Source: JBBQNJ01 sp038329845 (GTDB lineage Bacteria; Planctomycetota; Phycisphaerae; Tepidisphaerales; Tepidisphaeraceae). From it: a DNA stretch of 41,110 nucleotides. Below the pieces are notes generated by a model. The model was not told the DNA's origin, did not search any database, and saw nothing but the letters and a program-made list of their open reading frames with translations. The stretch covers positions 1-41,110 of the forward strand of contig JBBQNJ010000044.1 of NCBI GenBank assembly GCA_038329845.1, given 5' to 3'. Both the position numbers and the translations under genes were made by a program. How positions within the stretch are numbered: position 1 is the stretch's first letter; each line of letters opens with the position of its first letter. Below, piece after piece: positions 15,826-24,014 of the stretch.

Positions 15826-15886
15826 ATGTAACAGAGCCGCCTTTGGCTGTGATATGGGTGATTGTCGCACAGCCGCCCTTGGCTAT
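15826..15886. repeat. Two degenerate CACAGCCG hairpin repeats
   Basis: ACAGAGCCGCCTTTGGCTGT and GCACAGCCGCCCTTGGCTAT are related to the hairpins after the ispD-like gene at 13701-13810. They lie just downstream of the rnd stop. Confidence 0.7.
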
Positions 15887-16147
15887 GAACGGTGACATCC
15901 ACCGTTTCGTCGTCTCGGGTCGCGGTGGGGAGCCCTGAGTACCCGCTCGGGATTCATCAACGGAGATCCCGCGGGACGCGAACATTGCATGATGCGGTTA
16001 CCCCACGAGGGAAAAGCCCCGAAAGATGGGCATACCTGAAGTTGATGGGGTGATCGTCCGCCGTCCCCTTCCGGCTTGCCGACGCGATGGCGAGCGCCCG
16101 ACGGCTCGCAGCACCTGCTTGAGGTTCACGAACCGCTCGGCCTTTTC

Positions 16148-16214
16148 TGTCCCCCGAAGGGTTCGGGGCACAGACACCATGGAGCCGCGCGGGCTTGCCC
16201 CGCGGCTTCATGGT
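16148..16214. terminator. Two adjacent strong hairpins downstream of the GH16 gene
   Basis: The first hairpin, CTGT-C-CCCCGAA / TTCGGGG-C-ACAG, is at 16148-16174. The second spans 16176-16214 and pairs ACCATGGAGCCGCG with CGCGGCTTCATGGT. The second ends four bases from the GH16 stop. There is no T-run, so factor-dependent termination, mRNA end protection or a REP-type repeat are all possible. Confidence 0.5.
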
Positions 16215-16217
16215 GAG

Positions 16218-18167
16218 TTACTTGTTCTTCCAGCCGTCCACATCGGAGGCGAGGTCGGCGCGTTGCCACACGCGGACGTAATCGATCTCGAAGTCCGCTG
16301 GCAGCTTGCTGTCGTCCAAGGCGTTGTTGTCCCATCCGCCGCTGACCATGTAGAAGATGATGTTGGACTGCACGTTGGAGATGCGGTCGTTCTTCCACTC
16401 GGCAACGACGCGGCCGTTGACGTAGTACTTGGCCTCGCCGGGCAACCAGAGCAGGCCGCAGGTCGCAAAGCCGTCCTTGTCTTTGGCGGCGTAGATGCGG
16501 CTGCTGCCGGTGTTCTTGTGTTCCTTTTGATACCCATCCCAGTGGAAGGCGATGTTCCAGCGGTAGGGGCCCCAGCGCGTCAGGTGCTCCATGATGTCGA
16601 ACTCCATGCCGTCCTTCTTGGTATCGCCACGCTTCCATTGCGGGCCGACCTCGACACCGCGATCGGGCATCATCCAGAAGGCCGGCCAGAGGCCCGGCGC
16701 CTCAGGAAGCTTCATTCTCGCCTCGAAGTACCCATACCGCTGCACCCATTTGCCGTAGCTATCGAGGTATCCGCAGGCGTAGTCCGAGGTATTCTTCTTG
16801 GTCCTTGGCAGAAGCTGCTCGGGATCATCATTGACGAACCCCGTCTTCTTCTCGTAGCGCAGCTTGGCCAGCCCGTTTTCGACAATAAGGTTGTCCTTGG
16901 AAAAGTGCGTGCGGCTGTCCCAGAAGTTAGCGGTGTAGATGTTCCAAAGCTTGTTGTTGATCCCGGTGCCGTCGAAATTGTCCTCAAGCGTCAGTTTCCA
17001 GTCCCCTTCGACCGGCGGGCGCTTGCCGAGCCACTCGGGGATATCGGCGACGGGAGCGGCGGTCGTTATCGACTCGATCACGAACTTGCGTTCATTTTCC
17101 GCCTGATCGAACGCCAGGCGCACCGCCGAGACGTTGTCGCTGTTCAGGCGCGACCCAGGGTACTTGCCCTCGATGTGCTCGCCCTTGAACACGTCGGGGC
17201 CCTGCCACGGCTTGTAGTCGAGGAAGCTGACCTCGACCTGCCCGGCTTGGCCGGGCGCGATGGCGCTCGGGGCGGTGGACCAGTCGGTCGGCCCACCTTT
17301 GCTGTCGATGCGCAGACGCGGGGTGATCGGCGACGAGCCGATGTTCTTGATTTGCATCTTCACCACCAGGAATTGCCGCAGATCCCACCCTCCCGCCGCC
17401 GGCTTGATCGCGATGCTTGGCTCTTTAGCGCCAGCGGGCACTGTAACCTGCACGCCGCCGTCACTGACGGACGTGGAGGCATTGCCCGCTTCGATCAGCA
17501 GGTCCTTCTCCGGGTTGATTCCCTGTCCGAGCAGGAACCCATTCTTCGGCGCGACGCGCACGTCCGTGGCTTTGACTGTTGGCTTCTCGCCTGGCTCGCC
17601 GCCGGCGTAGAGGGATTCGATCAGAATGCTCTTGGGCTCTTTCAGCTTGCCGGTGAAAATCATCACCCGCGGCACATTGCTCTGGTCGAGCGTGTAGTTC
17701 TTCTTGTAGCCGAAGGCATAGCCGAAGATGACCTTGATCGTGCCCGACTCGCCCGGCTTGATGGTGCGGCTTTCGGTGTTCCACGGGTTCTTCCGCCAGT
17801 CGCCGGCGTTATCGACGCGGAGGCTGAGGTTGATCGGGCGTTCGCCGGTGTTGATTACCTTCGCCTCGACGTGGCCGAACTTAGACAAGTCCCAGCCTTC
17901 GGCACCTTTCGGCATGATTTCAACGCCCGGATAGCCCGCGTCGCCCGGCGCGAACTGCACCGCGACCCCCGTGCCTGCGCCGGTCATGGCGGGGCTGGCG
18001 GTCACCTGGGGCGTGTTGGGCTTGAGCGTGACGTTGTCGGCTTCCGGGCTGATCAGCGGCGCGACGCCGCCGTCGGCTTGGGGCGCGACCTTCTCCGCAC
18101 TCGCCTGGCAGGCAATCATGGAGAGCAGGAGTGCGGCCATTCGCATCGATATTGCTAAATGTTTCAT
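16218..18167 (-). CDS. GH16 glycoside hydrolase with two N-terminal beta-sandwich modules
   Basis: This 649-residue secreted enzyme has a signal peptide (residues 1-24, ending ASA). Two related all-beta regions follow, at about 45-205 (WDLSKFGHVEAKVINTGERPINLSLRVD) and about 210-375 (WDLRQFLVVKMQIKNIGSSPITPRLRID). The GH16 catalytic domain covers 395-640. Its active-site motif ExDxxE is intact as E522-F-D-I-M-E527 (nucleophile and acid/base glutamates). Other GH16 marks are YGYFEARMKLPEAPGLWPAFWMM and WxPGxxxYYVNG. The family cuts beta-1,3 or beta-1,4 bonds in laminarin, agar, porphyran and carrageenan. The sulfatase neighbour favours a sulfated algal galactan. It is probably the last gene of the four-gene run. 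Confidence 0.92.
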   Translation of the reverse strand: MKHLAISMRMAALLLSMIACQASAEKVAPQADGGVAPLISPEADNVTLKPNTPQVTASPAMTGAGTGVAVQFAPGDAGYPGVEIMPKGAEGWDLSKFGHVEAKVINTGERPINLSLRVDNAGDWRKNPWNTESRTIKPGESGTIKVIFGYAFGYKKNYTLDQSNVPRVMIFTGKLKEPKSILIESLYAGGEPGEKPTVKATDVRVAPKNGFLLGQGINPEKDLLIEAGNASTSVSDGGVQVTVPAGAKEPSIAIKPAAGGWDLRQFLVVKMQIKNIGSSPITPRLRIDSKGGPTDWSTAPSAIAPGQAGQVEVSFLDYKPWQGPDVFKGEHIEGKYPGSRLNSDNVSAVRLAFDQAENERKFVIESITTAAPVADIPEWLGKRPPVEGDWKLTLEDNFDGTGINNKLWNIYTANFWDSRTHFSKDNLIVENGLAKLRYEKKTGFVNDDPEQLLPRTKKNTSDYACGYLDSYGKWVQRYGYFEARMKLPEAPGLWPAFWMMPDRGVEVGPQWKRGDTKKDGMEFDIMEHLTRWGPYRWNIAFHWDGYQKEHKNTGSSRIYAAKDKDGFATCGLLWLPGEAKYYVNGRVVAEWKNDRISNVQSNIIFYMVSGGWDNNALDDSKLPADFEIDYVRVWQRADLASDVDGWKNK

Positions 18168-18253
18168 GCAAACCTCATAGGTAGGAACTCGACACCTCTT
18201 GTGAGGCGTAAGCCGTGCAAATATTGATAAACCGGGTTGTTTCCCAGCGTAGA

Positions 18254-19735
18254 CTATCTACGTCCCTTTACGTCCTGTTTCGGCACCCCGTCCCAAGTCC
18301 AAGTGGGGCCTTCTGCGACGACCTCGGTAAACCGATCCGTAAGACTCTTTTTCATCTTTTCGAAGATGGCCGGGTTTTCCGCGGCCACGTTCTTGGTTTC
18401 GGCGATGTCGTTACGGACGTTGTAGAGTTCAAACTTGACAAGCGTTGCCTGCTTGAGGAATTTCATCGCCTTTTCGTTGAAGCAGGGCTCAAGATATCCC
18501 TCGGGTTTAATGGAATAGCCGACGATCTTCCAGTCGCCATCGCGCATCACGGCGGCAGGGCTGCTCCCATAGAGGTGCCAGAATAGGGGATTCTTGCGGT
18601 TGATGCGTTTGTTTTCAAAGAGCGGGGTGATGCTCGTTCCATCAAGCTTCCGGTCCTTGGGAACAGCAGCGCCTGCGATCTCGCAGAAGGTGGGAAGCAT
18701 GTCGAGGGCGCTGACAGGCTCGCTGCTTTCTGATCCCGGCTTGATTTTTCCAGGCCACCGGATCATTCCCGGCACGCGTATTCCGCCCTCCCAGAGAGAC
18801 GCCTTGGCGTCGCGCAGCGGGCTATTCGTATTTGCTGCCTTGCTCATGGAAGAGCGGCTTCCGTTGTCGGAATAAAAAAGGACGATGGTGTTCTCAGCCA
18901 GACCGGCTTCATCCAGATACTTCAAGAGACGGCCTGCCGCATCATCCATGTTTTCGATGCAGCCGAGGTAAGTCTTGACTTTTTCAGTGCCCTCGTGCCG
19001 GTCGACCATTTCCGGGGGTGCCGCCACACGTTCATGTGGCTCATGGAAGCAGAGATACATAAAAAATGGGTTGTTCTTGTCGTTCCTTGTCTTCAGCCAC
19101 TGAATGCCCTCATCGACGACAAGCTGGGACGAATATCCCTCCAGTTTTCCCACCCTTTGCCCGTTGCGGACAAAGTTGTTGGGGTCTTTGTGATCCGGCA
19201 ATGCGTTATTGGTTGTGCCGAAGGAGTAATCGAAACCGAAATCCCGCGGCTGAGGTTGGTCGGCATGGGCCCCTCTCCCTGTGCCGGCCCTGAGGTGGCT
19301 GAGATGCCATTTGCCCAGATGGCAGGTCGAGTACCCCTTTGCCTTGAGCAATTGCGCAATGGTGGTCTCGGTCTTGGGCAGATGCATCGGGCATTCGTCT
19401 GCGAACTTGTCACCGTCCGTGGGAATAAAGGTGTAGATGCCGCACCGGGAGGGAATGCGTCCGGTCAGCAATCCGGCGCGCGAAGGCGAGCAAATTGCGG
19501 AAGCGGCGTAGAAATCGGTGAATCTCATGCCCTGCGCTGCAAGCTTGTCGAGATTCGGGGTTTTGACTTGATTGCTGCCATAAGAACTCAGATCGTTATA
19601 GCCCTGATCATCGCTCAGCATGAACAGGATATTGGGACTTTTAGAACCCTTCTCCTGTGCCCACGAAAAACTGGGAAGCGTATACATCAGCGTGCATGCC
19701 GATACCGTCTTGATGAAGGTACGTCTGTCCATCAC
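18254..19735 (-). CDS. Secreted sulfatase (arylsulfatase family S1)
   Basis: This 493-residue protein begins MMDRRTFIKTVSA, a Tat-like or Sec signal, and is exported. The S1 sulfatase motifs are in place. The metal-binding SDDQG has D42-D43. The formylglycine site is C82-S-P-S-R, followed by AGLLTG. HLGKWHLSH supplies Lys and His, HEPHER a second histidine, and FYSDNGSRS the metal-binding Asp-Asn. The length is normal for the family. AGGAAGG lies nine bases upstream of the start. It likely removes sulfate esters from the polysaccharide cut by the GH16 enzyme 86 bases downstream. The enzyme needs a formylglycine-generating or anaerobic maturase, which is not in the window. Confidence 0.93.
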   Translation of the reverse strand: MMDRRTFIKTVSACTLMYTLPSFSWAQEKGSKSPNILFMLSDDQGYNDLSSYGSNQVKTPNLDKLAAQGMRFTDFYAASAICSPSRAGLLTGRIPSRCGIYTFIPTDGDKFADECPMHLPKTETTIAQLLKAKGYSTCHLGKWHLSHLRAGTGRGAHADQPQPRDFGFDYSFGTTNNALPDHKDPNNFVRNGQRVGKLEGYSSQLVVDEGIQWLKTRNDKNNPFFMYLCFHEPHERVAAPPEMVDRHEGTEKVKTYLGCIENMDDAAGRLLKYLDEAGLAENTIVLFYSDNGSRSSMSKAANTNSPLRDAKASLWEGGIRVPGMIRWPGKIKPGSESSEPVSALDMLPTFCEIAGAAVPKDRKLDGTSITPLFENKRINRKNPLFWHLYGSSPAAVMRDGDWKIVGYSIKPEGYLEPCFNEKAMKFLKQATLVKFELYNVRNDIAETKNVAAENPAIFEKMKKSLTDRFTEVVAEGPTWTWDGVPKQDVKGRR

Positions 19736-19840
19736 AACACCCTTCCTCAGTTTTCGCCCTAGTCAGGGCGAAAAACAATCGGACCCGTCCCGGTACGATG
19801 TTCCCGGTAGTATGTTGATCGCTCGGGTCTTTCTTAGAGC

Positions 19841-20584
19841 TTATCTGGCTTTGTCAAAATCACCCCACATGCCGCCGTCGGGCGCACCGCCGGTGCCGGG
19901 AACGAGCCAGTTTTCATTCGCGTAGTTTTTCTCGTATTCGCCACGGGGAATCCAGCGAGCCGACCCATCCGCATACGCGACATTCACGCCGTCGCCGTGA
20001 TTTCGGGCCGGGCCATAGGCGTTGTTCGCCCTTGAACCGAGCACCTCCGCCAGCAGCGCCTTATTCTGCAGCGGTGCCAGGAGCGGCCAATTCCCGGCGG
20101 GGATCGGATCGAGGTGCCAGGTCACGACCGGGCGCGTGCCGTAGCCGACGCGCGTGTACTGCCCGCTTACCGGGGGGTAGCGGTTGAGCGAAGAATTGTA
20201 GATCCAGCGTTTGTCGGTCTCGTCCGGGCAAAAATAGGTCTGCGGCGCGGGCATCACGCGCGCCTGATCCGCAATGCCCATCAACGTGTAATTGCCGGGG
20301 CCGAATCGATTCCACAGCATGTAGTTGCTGTAGAGGTCGCCCGAGGTGTAGCCAATAGGGACACGGTCGCGGTACTCGGTGGCGTAGAGCCGCATCCCCA
20401 AGCCGAGTTGACGAATGTTGCTCAGGCACACGGTACGCGTGGCGACCTTGCGGGCGCGGTTCAGAACTGGCAGCAGGATCGCGATCAGCACCGCGATGAT
20501 ACCAATCACCACAAGCAGCTCCACCAGCGTGAAACCCCGTCGGCCCACCTGTTGCGCCACCCTGCACGCGGGCGATTTCGACAT
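19841..20584 (-). CDS. Prepilin-type protein with C-terminal H-X9-DG motif
   Basis: The start at 20584 (MSKSPACRVAQQ) has GAGG five bases upstream. The class III signal RRGFTLVELLVVIGIIAVLI gives a prepilin peptidase site after Gly, a methylatable Phe, and a hydrophobic helix. A long periplasmic domain follows and ends with HGDGVNVAYADG, the H-X9-DG motif of planctomycete pseudopilin-like (DUF1559-type) proteins. These are thought to sit in type II secretion or pilus-like structures, with unknown substrate. Here it lies between the PEP-CTERM and sulfatase genes in the same direction, so it may take part in handling or secreting the polysaccharide enzymes. Confidence 0.88.
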   Translation of the reverse strand: MSKSPACRVAQQVGRRGFTLVELLVVIGIIAVLIAILLPVLNRARKVATRTVCLSNIRQLGLGMRLYATEYRDRVPIGYTSGDLYSNYMLWNRFGPGNYTLMGIADQARVMPAPQTYFCPDETDKRWIYNSSLNRYPPVSGQYTRVGYGTRPVVTWHLDPIPAGNWPLLAPLQNKALLAEVLGSRANNAYGPARNHGDGVNVAYADGSARWIPRGEYEKNYANENWLVPGTGGAPDGGMWGDFDKAR

Positions 20585-20680
20585 ATCCACCTCGGTGACA
20601 GACTTCTAATCGAACGCCCAGACCAATAGTCTGAAATCCGCCCGAACCACAACGCGATCGACCGCCTACCAACCCCGACG

Positions 20681-20727
20681 GCTCAGGACGCCTCAGGACG
20701 CCTCAGGACGCCTCAGAACGCCTCAGG
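20681..20727. repeat. Five 10-base direct repeats (CTCAGGACGC type) at the 3' end of the PEP-CTERM gene
   Basis: GCTCAGGACG is followed by CCTCAGGACG twice, CCTCAGAACG and CCTCAGG. The array runs over the stop codon of the PEP-CTERM gene (TGA at 20723-20725), so repeat-number changes could affect the 3' UTR but not the protein. Confidence 0.85.
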
Positions 20728-22348
20728 CGCACCGGCGACGCCTGCCGATCAGGCCCATAAGGCCCATGCCGAGCAGGCCGACCGTCGCGGGTTCGGGGAT
20801 GGCGACCACGCTCAGCACGCCCGTCCCCTCGCTGAATTCATACTTTGATACGCCGGGGGTAATGACCTGCGACCAGACGTCGCTGACTTCGGTGAACCCA
20901 AGAACGCTGAAACTGGGGTTAAACGTCTCGGTCAGCGAATTAACGTCCACCAAGTTCCAACTGTTGCCCACGGTGGTTCCCGCAGTGGTCAGATCGAAGA
21001 GAAAGGAACCATCCAGATTCAGGGTGCCACTGCCGGCGATGGTGTTATTCACGCCGGTCGCGCCAATGAGAAACTTCAGTTGTCCCGTCGAGGCCAGCGT
21101 TAACGTCCCGGCAGAGACAGTCGTATCGCCCGTATAGGTGTTGGTCCCCCCCAGCGTGAGGGTGCCCGTTCCGTTCTTCTTAAGCGAACCGATATCGGTG
21201 CTCGAGAAGTCCTTGATGACGCCACCGAAGCTCGTTGAAGTGTTCAGGTTCCCGACCGAGAGGATGGTGTTCACGCCGGTGGTGCCTAAGGTCACAGCGA
21301 TCAGATTTGCGTTGGCCCCTGTGCCGCTCAGCGAACCGATTACAGGGGCGGCGGTCGTGAAGTTCAGATTGACGATGCCGCTGCTATTGCTGGAACTGGC
21401 GCTGACGGCACCGGTGCCCAAGCCATTGTTATGATTGACATTCACCGCCTGGGTGCCGCTGCCGCTCTGTGCGAGGGAGGTTCCGCCTCCGAACGTGTTG
21501 TTGTTATTCAGATTCAGTGTGATAGCGTTGCGGGTGACACTCAACCGCAGACCACTGCCGGTCAGCAATCCGTTGATGGTTGAGGCTCCGAAGGTGTTGC
21601 GGTCAGGGGTGAGCGTGGCGGGGGCAGCGGACGTGACCTCGGTGCCCGCATCCGTATTCAGCGATGCGATCGTGACACCGTTACCGCTCAAGTCGAACTT
21701 CGCCGTGCCCTTCACGGACACGCCGGTCGTGTTGCTCATGGTTGTTGTACCGTTGAGCCTGAGCGTGCCGTCGGTCACCTGCACGGCGGTGGCAGAATTG
21801 CCTTGCAGCGTACCGGAGAAGTTGAAGGTGGCGGCGCCCGATTTGATAAAATTCAGTCGGTGCGTTCCCCCCGCGCCTATCGTACCGTTCCAGGTGGCGT
21901 CAGCGGACAGGTTAAGCGTGAAATTTTTAGCGCTCCCCGCTGAATTGACGATCGTCGCCGGCGACCCGCTGATGCCGGTGGCGGTCAGATCGAATGCGGT
22001 GGTGCCGGCGGCATTCACCAAGTCGATGGTATATGCCCCGGTATCGAACTGAAGCGGTCCGGCAGTGACGGCTTGCTGGAGCTGCACCCGTCCCCCGGTG
22101 CCGCCGAACACGGCGGTGTTGCTTCCGTTGGTCCAAGTCACGGCGTTACCGCCGGTAAGGGCATCATCCCAGTTGGTCGTCGAGGTTGACCAGTTGCCCG
22201 CGCCGCCGTCGGCGTTCGCGGTGGTGTCGTTGCCGTCCCAATAAAGCGCCGCCGCCTGGGTTGGCGTGGCGTTGATCGCCATCGCGGCCAATACTACACC
22301 GGTGGCTTTTCCCAATACCAAGACGCTGTTATTCTTGCTCTTCCGCAT
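20723..22348 (-). CDS. PEP-CTERM protein with autotransporter-type beta-strand repeats
   Basis: The start at 22348 (MRKSKNNSVLVLGK) has GGAGG seven bases upstream; the longer frame to 22384 lacks one. The 541-residue chain has a signal peptide ending near TPTQAAA. Then come Gly/Thr/Asn-rich beta repeats, including the PATR-type sequence LKKNGTGTLTLGGTNTYTGD near residue 393, and a C-terminal sorting signal (IPEPATVGLLGMGLMG, then an Arg-rich tail). PEP-CTERM proteins are processed by an exosortase and end at the cell surface or in the matrix. The likely role is a surface beta-helix. As first gene of the run and divergent from the regulator, it may bind the polysaccharide. Confidence 0.88.
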   Translation of the reverse strand: MRKSKNNSVLVLGKATGVVLAAMAINATPTQAAALYWDGNDTTANADGGAGNWSTSTTNWDDALTGGNAVTWTNGSNTAVFGGTGGRVQLQQAVTAGPLQFDTGAYTIDLVNAAGTTAFDLTATGISGSPATIVNSAGSAKNFTLNLSADATWNGTIGAGGTHRLNFIKSGAATFNFSGTLQGNSATAVQVTDGTLRLNGTTTMSNTTGVSVKGTAKFDLSGNGVTIASLNTDAGTEVTSAAPATLTPDRNTFGASTINGLLTGSGLRLSVTRNAITLNLNNNNTFGGGTSLAQSGSGTQAVNVNHNNGLGTGAVSASSSNSSGIVNLNFTTAAPVIGSLSGTGANANLIAVTLGTTGVNTILSVGNLNTSTSFGGVIKDFSSTDIGSLKKNGTGTLTLGGTNTYTGDTTVSAGTLTLASTGQLKFLIGATGVNNTIAGSGTLNLDGSFLFDLTTAGTTVGNSWNLVDVNSLTETFNPSFSVLGFTEVSDVWSQVITPGVSKYEFSEGTGVLSVVAIPEPATVGLLGMGLMGLIGRRRRCA

Positions 22349-22415
22349 ATTCGTTCCTCCGATAGAGTGACCTGTGTGACGCATATTCGACGCTCCTAAT
22401 TTCCCGAGGCCAACG

Positions 22416-22545
22416 ATCGCGATATAGGCACCTCGATGACAGACCTCGAACCGAATTCCAAGACGGGCTGCTAACTAACAATCGCTGAACGTGACGAAGG
22501 AGTATACTACGAGAATGCTTTCCCGTAAATGTCATATCGCGTATA
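22416..22545. promoter_or_regulatory. Possible operator sites in the divergent regulator intergenic region
   Basis: CATATCGCGTATA (22533-22545) and ATCGCGATATA (22416-22426) share a TATCGCG core in inverted orientation. The first abuts the minus-strand -35 box, a usual place for an AraC-type activator. Whether the regulator binds here is inference. Confidence 0.35.
22501..22529 (-). promoter_or_regulatory. Candidate promoter of the PEP-CTERM/GH16 operon
   Basis: On the minus strand TTTACG (22524-22529) and TATACT (22501-22506) are 17 bases apart. A start near 22494 would give a leader of about 145 bases. The -35 is weak, consistent with a need for an activator. Confidence 0.45.
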
Positions 22546-22557
22546 TTTTCTGTTGAA

Positions 22558-23754
22558 ATGCGGCCAAGACGTCCGATACGTTTGACCAGGGGTATGCGAA
22601 ACGCCGAACGACGATCTGTCTTGGTTTTGATGCATCCTTGGGTGGGGTTTATCCACGGCGTGCAGACCGGCATCGCACGGTTTTTCGCGGAGCGACCCCA
22701 TTGGATATGGTCGCTGCAGCTTCCCTGGCCCATTGTGATCGATGGCCTCGATCGAGTCTGCGGATCGTTCGACGGGGTGATCACCTATGCGGAAACAGAG
22801 TACTTCGACAAGCTGCGATCACTGCCTATTCCGGTGGTGAATGTTTCAGGGCGGTCGGACAAGTTCGATCTGCCGGCGGTGCTTCTGGATCACACCGCGA
22901 TCGGGAGGGTGGCGGCCGAATACTTGCTCGCACTTGGGTTGAGGCATTTCGCACAGGTGGGGACGGACGAACTCCACTTTTCGCGGCAGCACCGCAAGGG
23001 CTTTGGCGAAGCGCTCTCGGAGAAAGGGCATGGATTCGACCGCTTCGCCCCCCCGGAGAGCGGGCAGGCGTCCGTCCTCCCGCTGGGTATCGACCCGAAC
23101 GTGATAACGTGGTTGAAGGGATTGCCCAAGCCCGTCGGCATTTTCGTCTCTAAGGATGTATGGGCACTGGATCTGCTCAAAGTCGCCGGGTTTGCAAAGG
23201 TGGAAGTGCCCGAGGACGTGTGCGTCCTGGGCGTGGATAATGACGAATTGCTGACTCAGTTGAGTTATCCGCCGCTTTCAAGCATCGCCGTGCCTGCGCA
23301 GGCGGTCGGTTACGAGGCGGCGGCGTTGCTCGAGCGGTTGATGGACGGGCAGCCCGCGCCGGCTCAGCCGATCCTCCTGAAGCCGGGCGAGGTCGTGGTG
23401 CGACAGAGCACCAACCTGCTCGCGATTGCCGACCCCGATATCCGCGCCGCCGTCCGTTACATCCGCGACCCGGCGCACCGACAGGTCACGGTCACGGACC
23501 TGCTTGAATTGGTTCCGCTCAACCGTCGATATTTCGAGCGCAAGTTTAGAAGGCATCTCGGCCGCACGCCCTTGCAGGAGATACTGCGCGTGCGCGTCGA
23601 CCGGGCCAAATCCCTGCTTGCAAGCAGTGACCTGACGATGACCACCATCGCAAGGCAAAGCGGCTTCGCCAGCGCCGAGCAACTGGCGACCATGTTTCAC
23701 AAGCTCACCGGACTGACGCCGACGCGCTTTCGACGAGAGCATCGACACGATTGA
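22558..23754 (+). CDS. XylR-like transcriptional regulator (LacI-type ligand domain, AraC-type HTH)
   Basis: This 398-residue protein has an N-terminal sugar-binding domain of the periplasmic binding protein/LacI fold (about 20-285), with VPEDVCVLGVDNDELLTQLSYPPLSSIAVPA near its end. An AraC family double helix-turn-helix covers about 295-395 (VTVTDLLELVPLNRRYFERKFRRHLGRTPLQEI, then SSDLTMTTIARQSGFASAEQLATMFHKLTG). This fusion is the architecture of E. coli XylR, which activates sugar genes when the sugar binds. Being divergent from the PEP-CTERM/GH16 run, it is the natural candidate regulator of that locus. The start at 22558 lacks a clear ribosome site; ATG at 22594 is an alternative. Confidence 0.88.
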   Translation: MRPRRPIRLTRGMRNAERRSVLVLMHPWVGFIHGVQTGIARFFAERPHWIWSLQLPWPIVIDGLDRVCGSFDGVITYAETEYFDKLRSLPIPVVNVSGRSDKFDLPAVLLDHTAIGRVAAEYLLALGLRHFAQVGTDELHFSRQHRKGFGEALSEKGHGFDRFAPPESGQASVLPLGIDPNVITWLKGLPKPVGIFVSKDVWALDLLKVAGFAKVEVPEDVCVLGVDNDELLTQLSYPPLSSIAVPAQAVGYEAAALLERLMDGQPAPAQPILLKPGEVVVRQSTNLLAIADPDIRAAVRYIRDPAHRQVTVTDLLELVPLNRRYFERKFRRHLGRTPLQEILRVRVDRAKSLLASSDLTMTTIARQSGFASAEQLATMFHKLTGLTPTRFRREHRHD

Positions 23755-23792
23755 CCTCGTGCATCGGCCAGGACCAAAAAAGGTGACATCCA

Positions 23793-23894
23793 GGATGCCA
23801 TTCACTTAACGTGAAAACGGCTGGGGAAAGTCGCCTTATTGGTCCAAAACTGCTGTTGAGTTCGCCGATTTTGGCCCTTAAGTGAATGGTATTC
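23793..23894. mobile_element. 102-bp MITE (family A, copy 2, inverted)
   Basis: The terminal repeats are GGATGCCATTCACTTAA at the left and TTAAGTGAATGGTATTC at the right. Reverse-complemented, the element aligns end to end with copy 1 at 12683-12784 without gaps and at roughly three quarters identity. A clean target duplication is no longer visible, so this is an older insertion. It lies between the regulator and hrpA-like genes. Confidence 0.85.
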
Positions 23895-24014
23895 CACCTG
23901 TCCCGTTTTCACCTGCGGTGAAAACCTCCCGCCGGGGATCTCTGTGGCCCGTTCCCAAATAGCCCGTAAGCAGAGGTCCCATCCGATGCCGACCACCGTA
24001 CGTTCCAGCCGCGT

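Larger units (their letters stand above)
15806..16217. other. Intergenic region with hairpin repeats between rnd and the GH16 gene
   Basis: The two genes converge on this region. It contains CACAGCCG-type hairpins (15826-15886), a small inverted repeat AACGGTG/CACCGTT at about 15888-15906, and two large hairpins beside the GH16 stop (16148-16214). No open frame with family similarity was seen. Confidence 0.6.

Noticed and set aside
16026..18158. A 710-codon plus-strand frame
   Set aside because: It is antisense to the GH16 gene, whose signal peptide, modules and catalytic motif are clear; the plus-strand product has no family pattern and reflects GC-rich codon structure.
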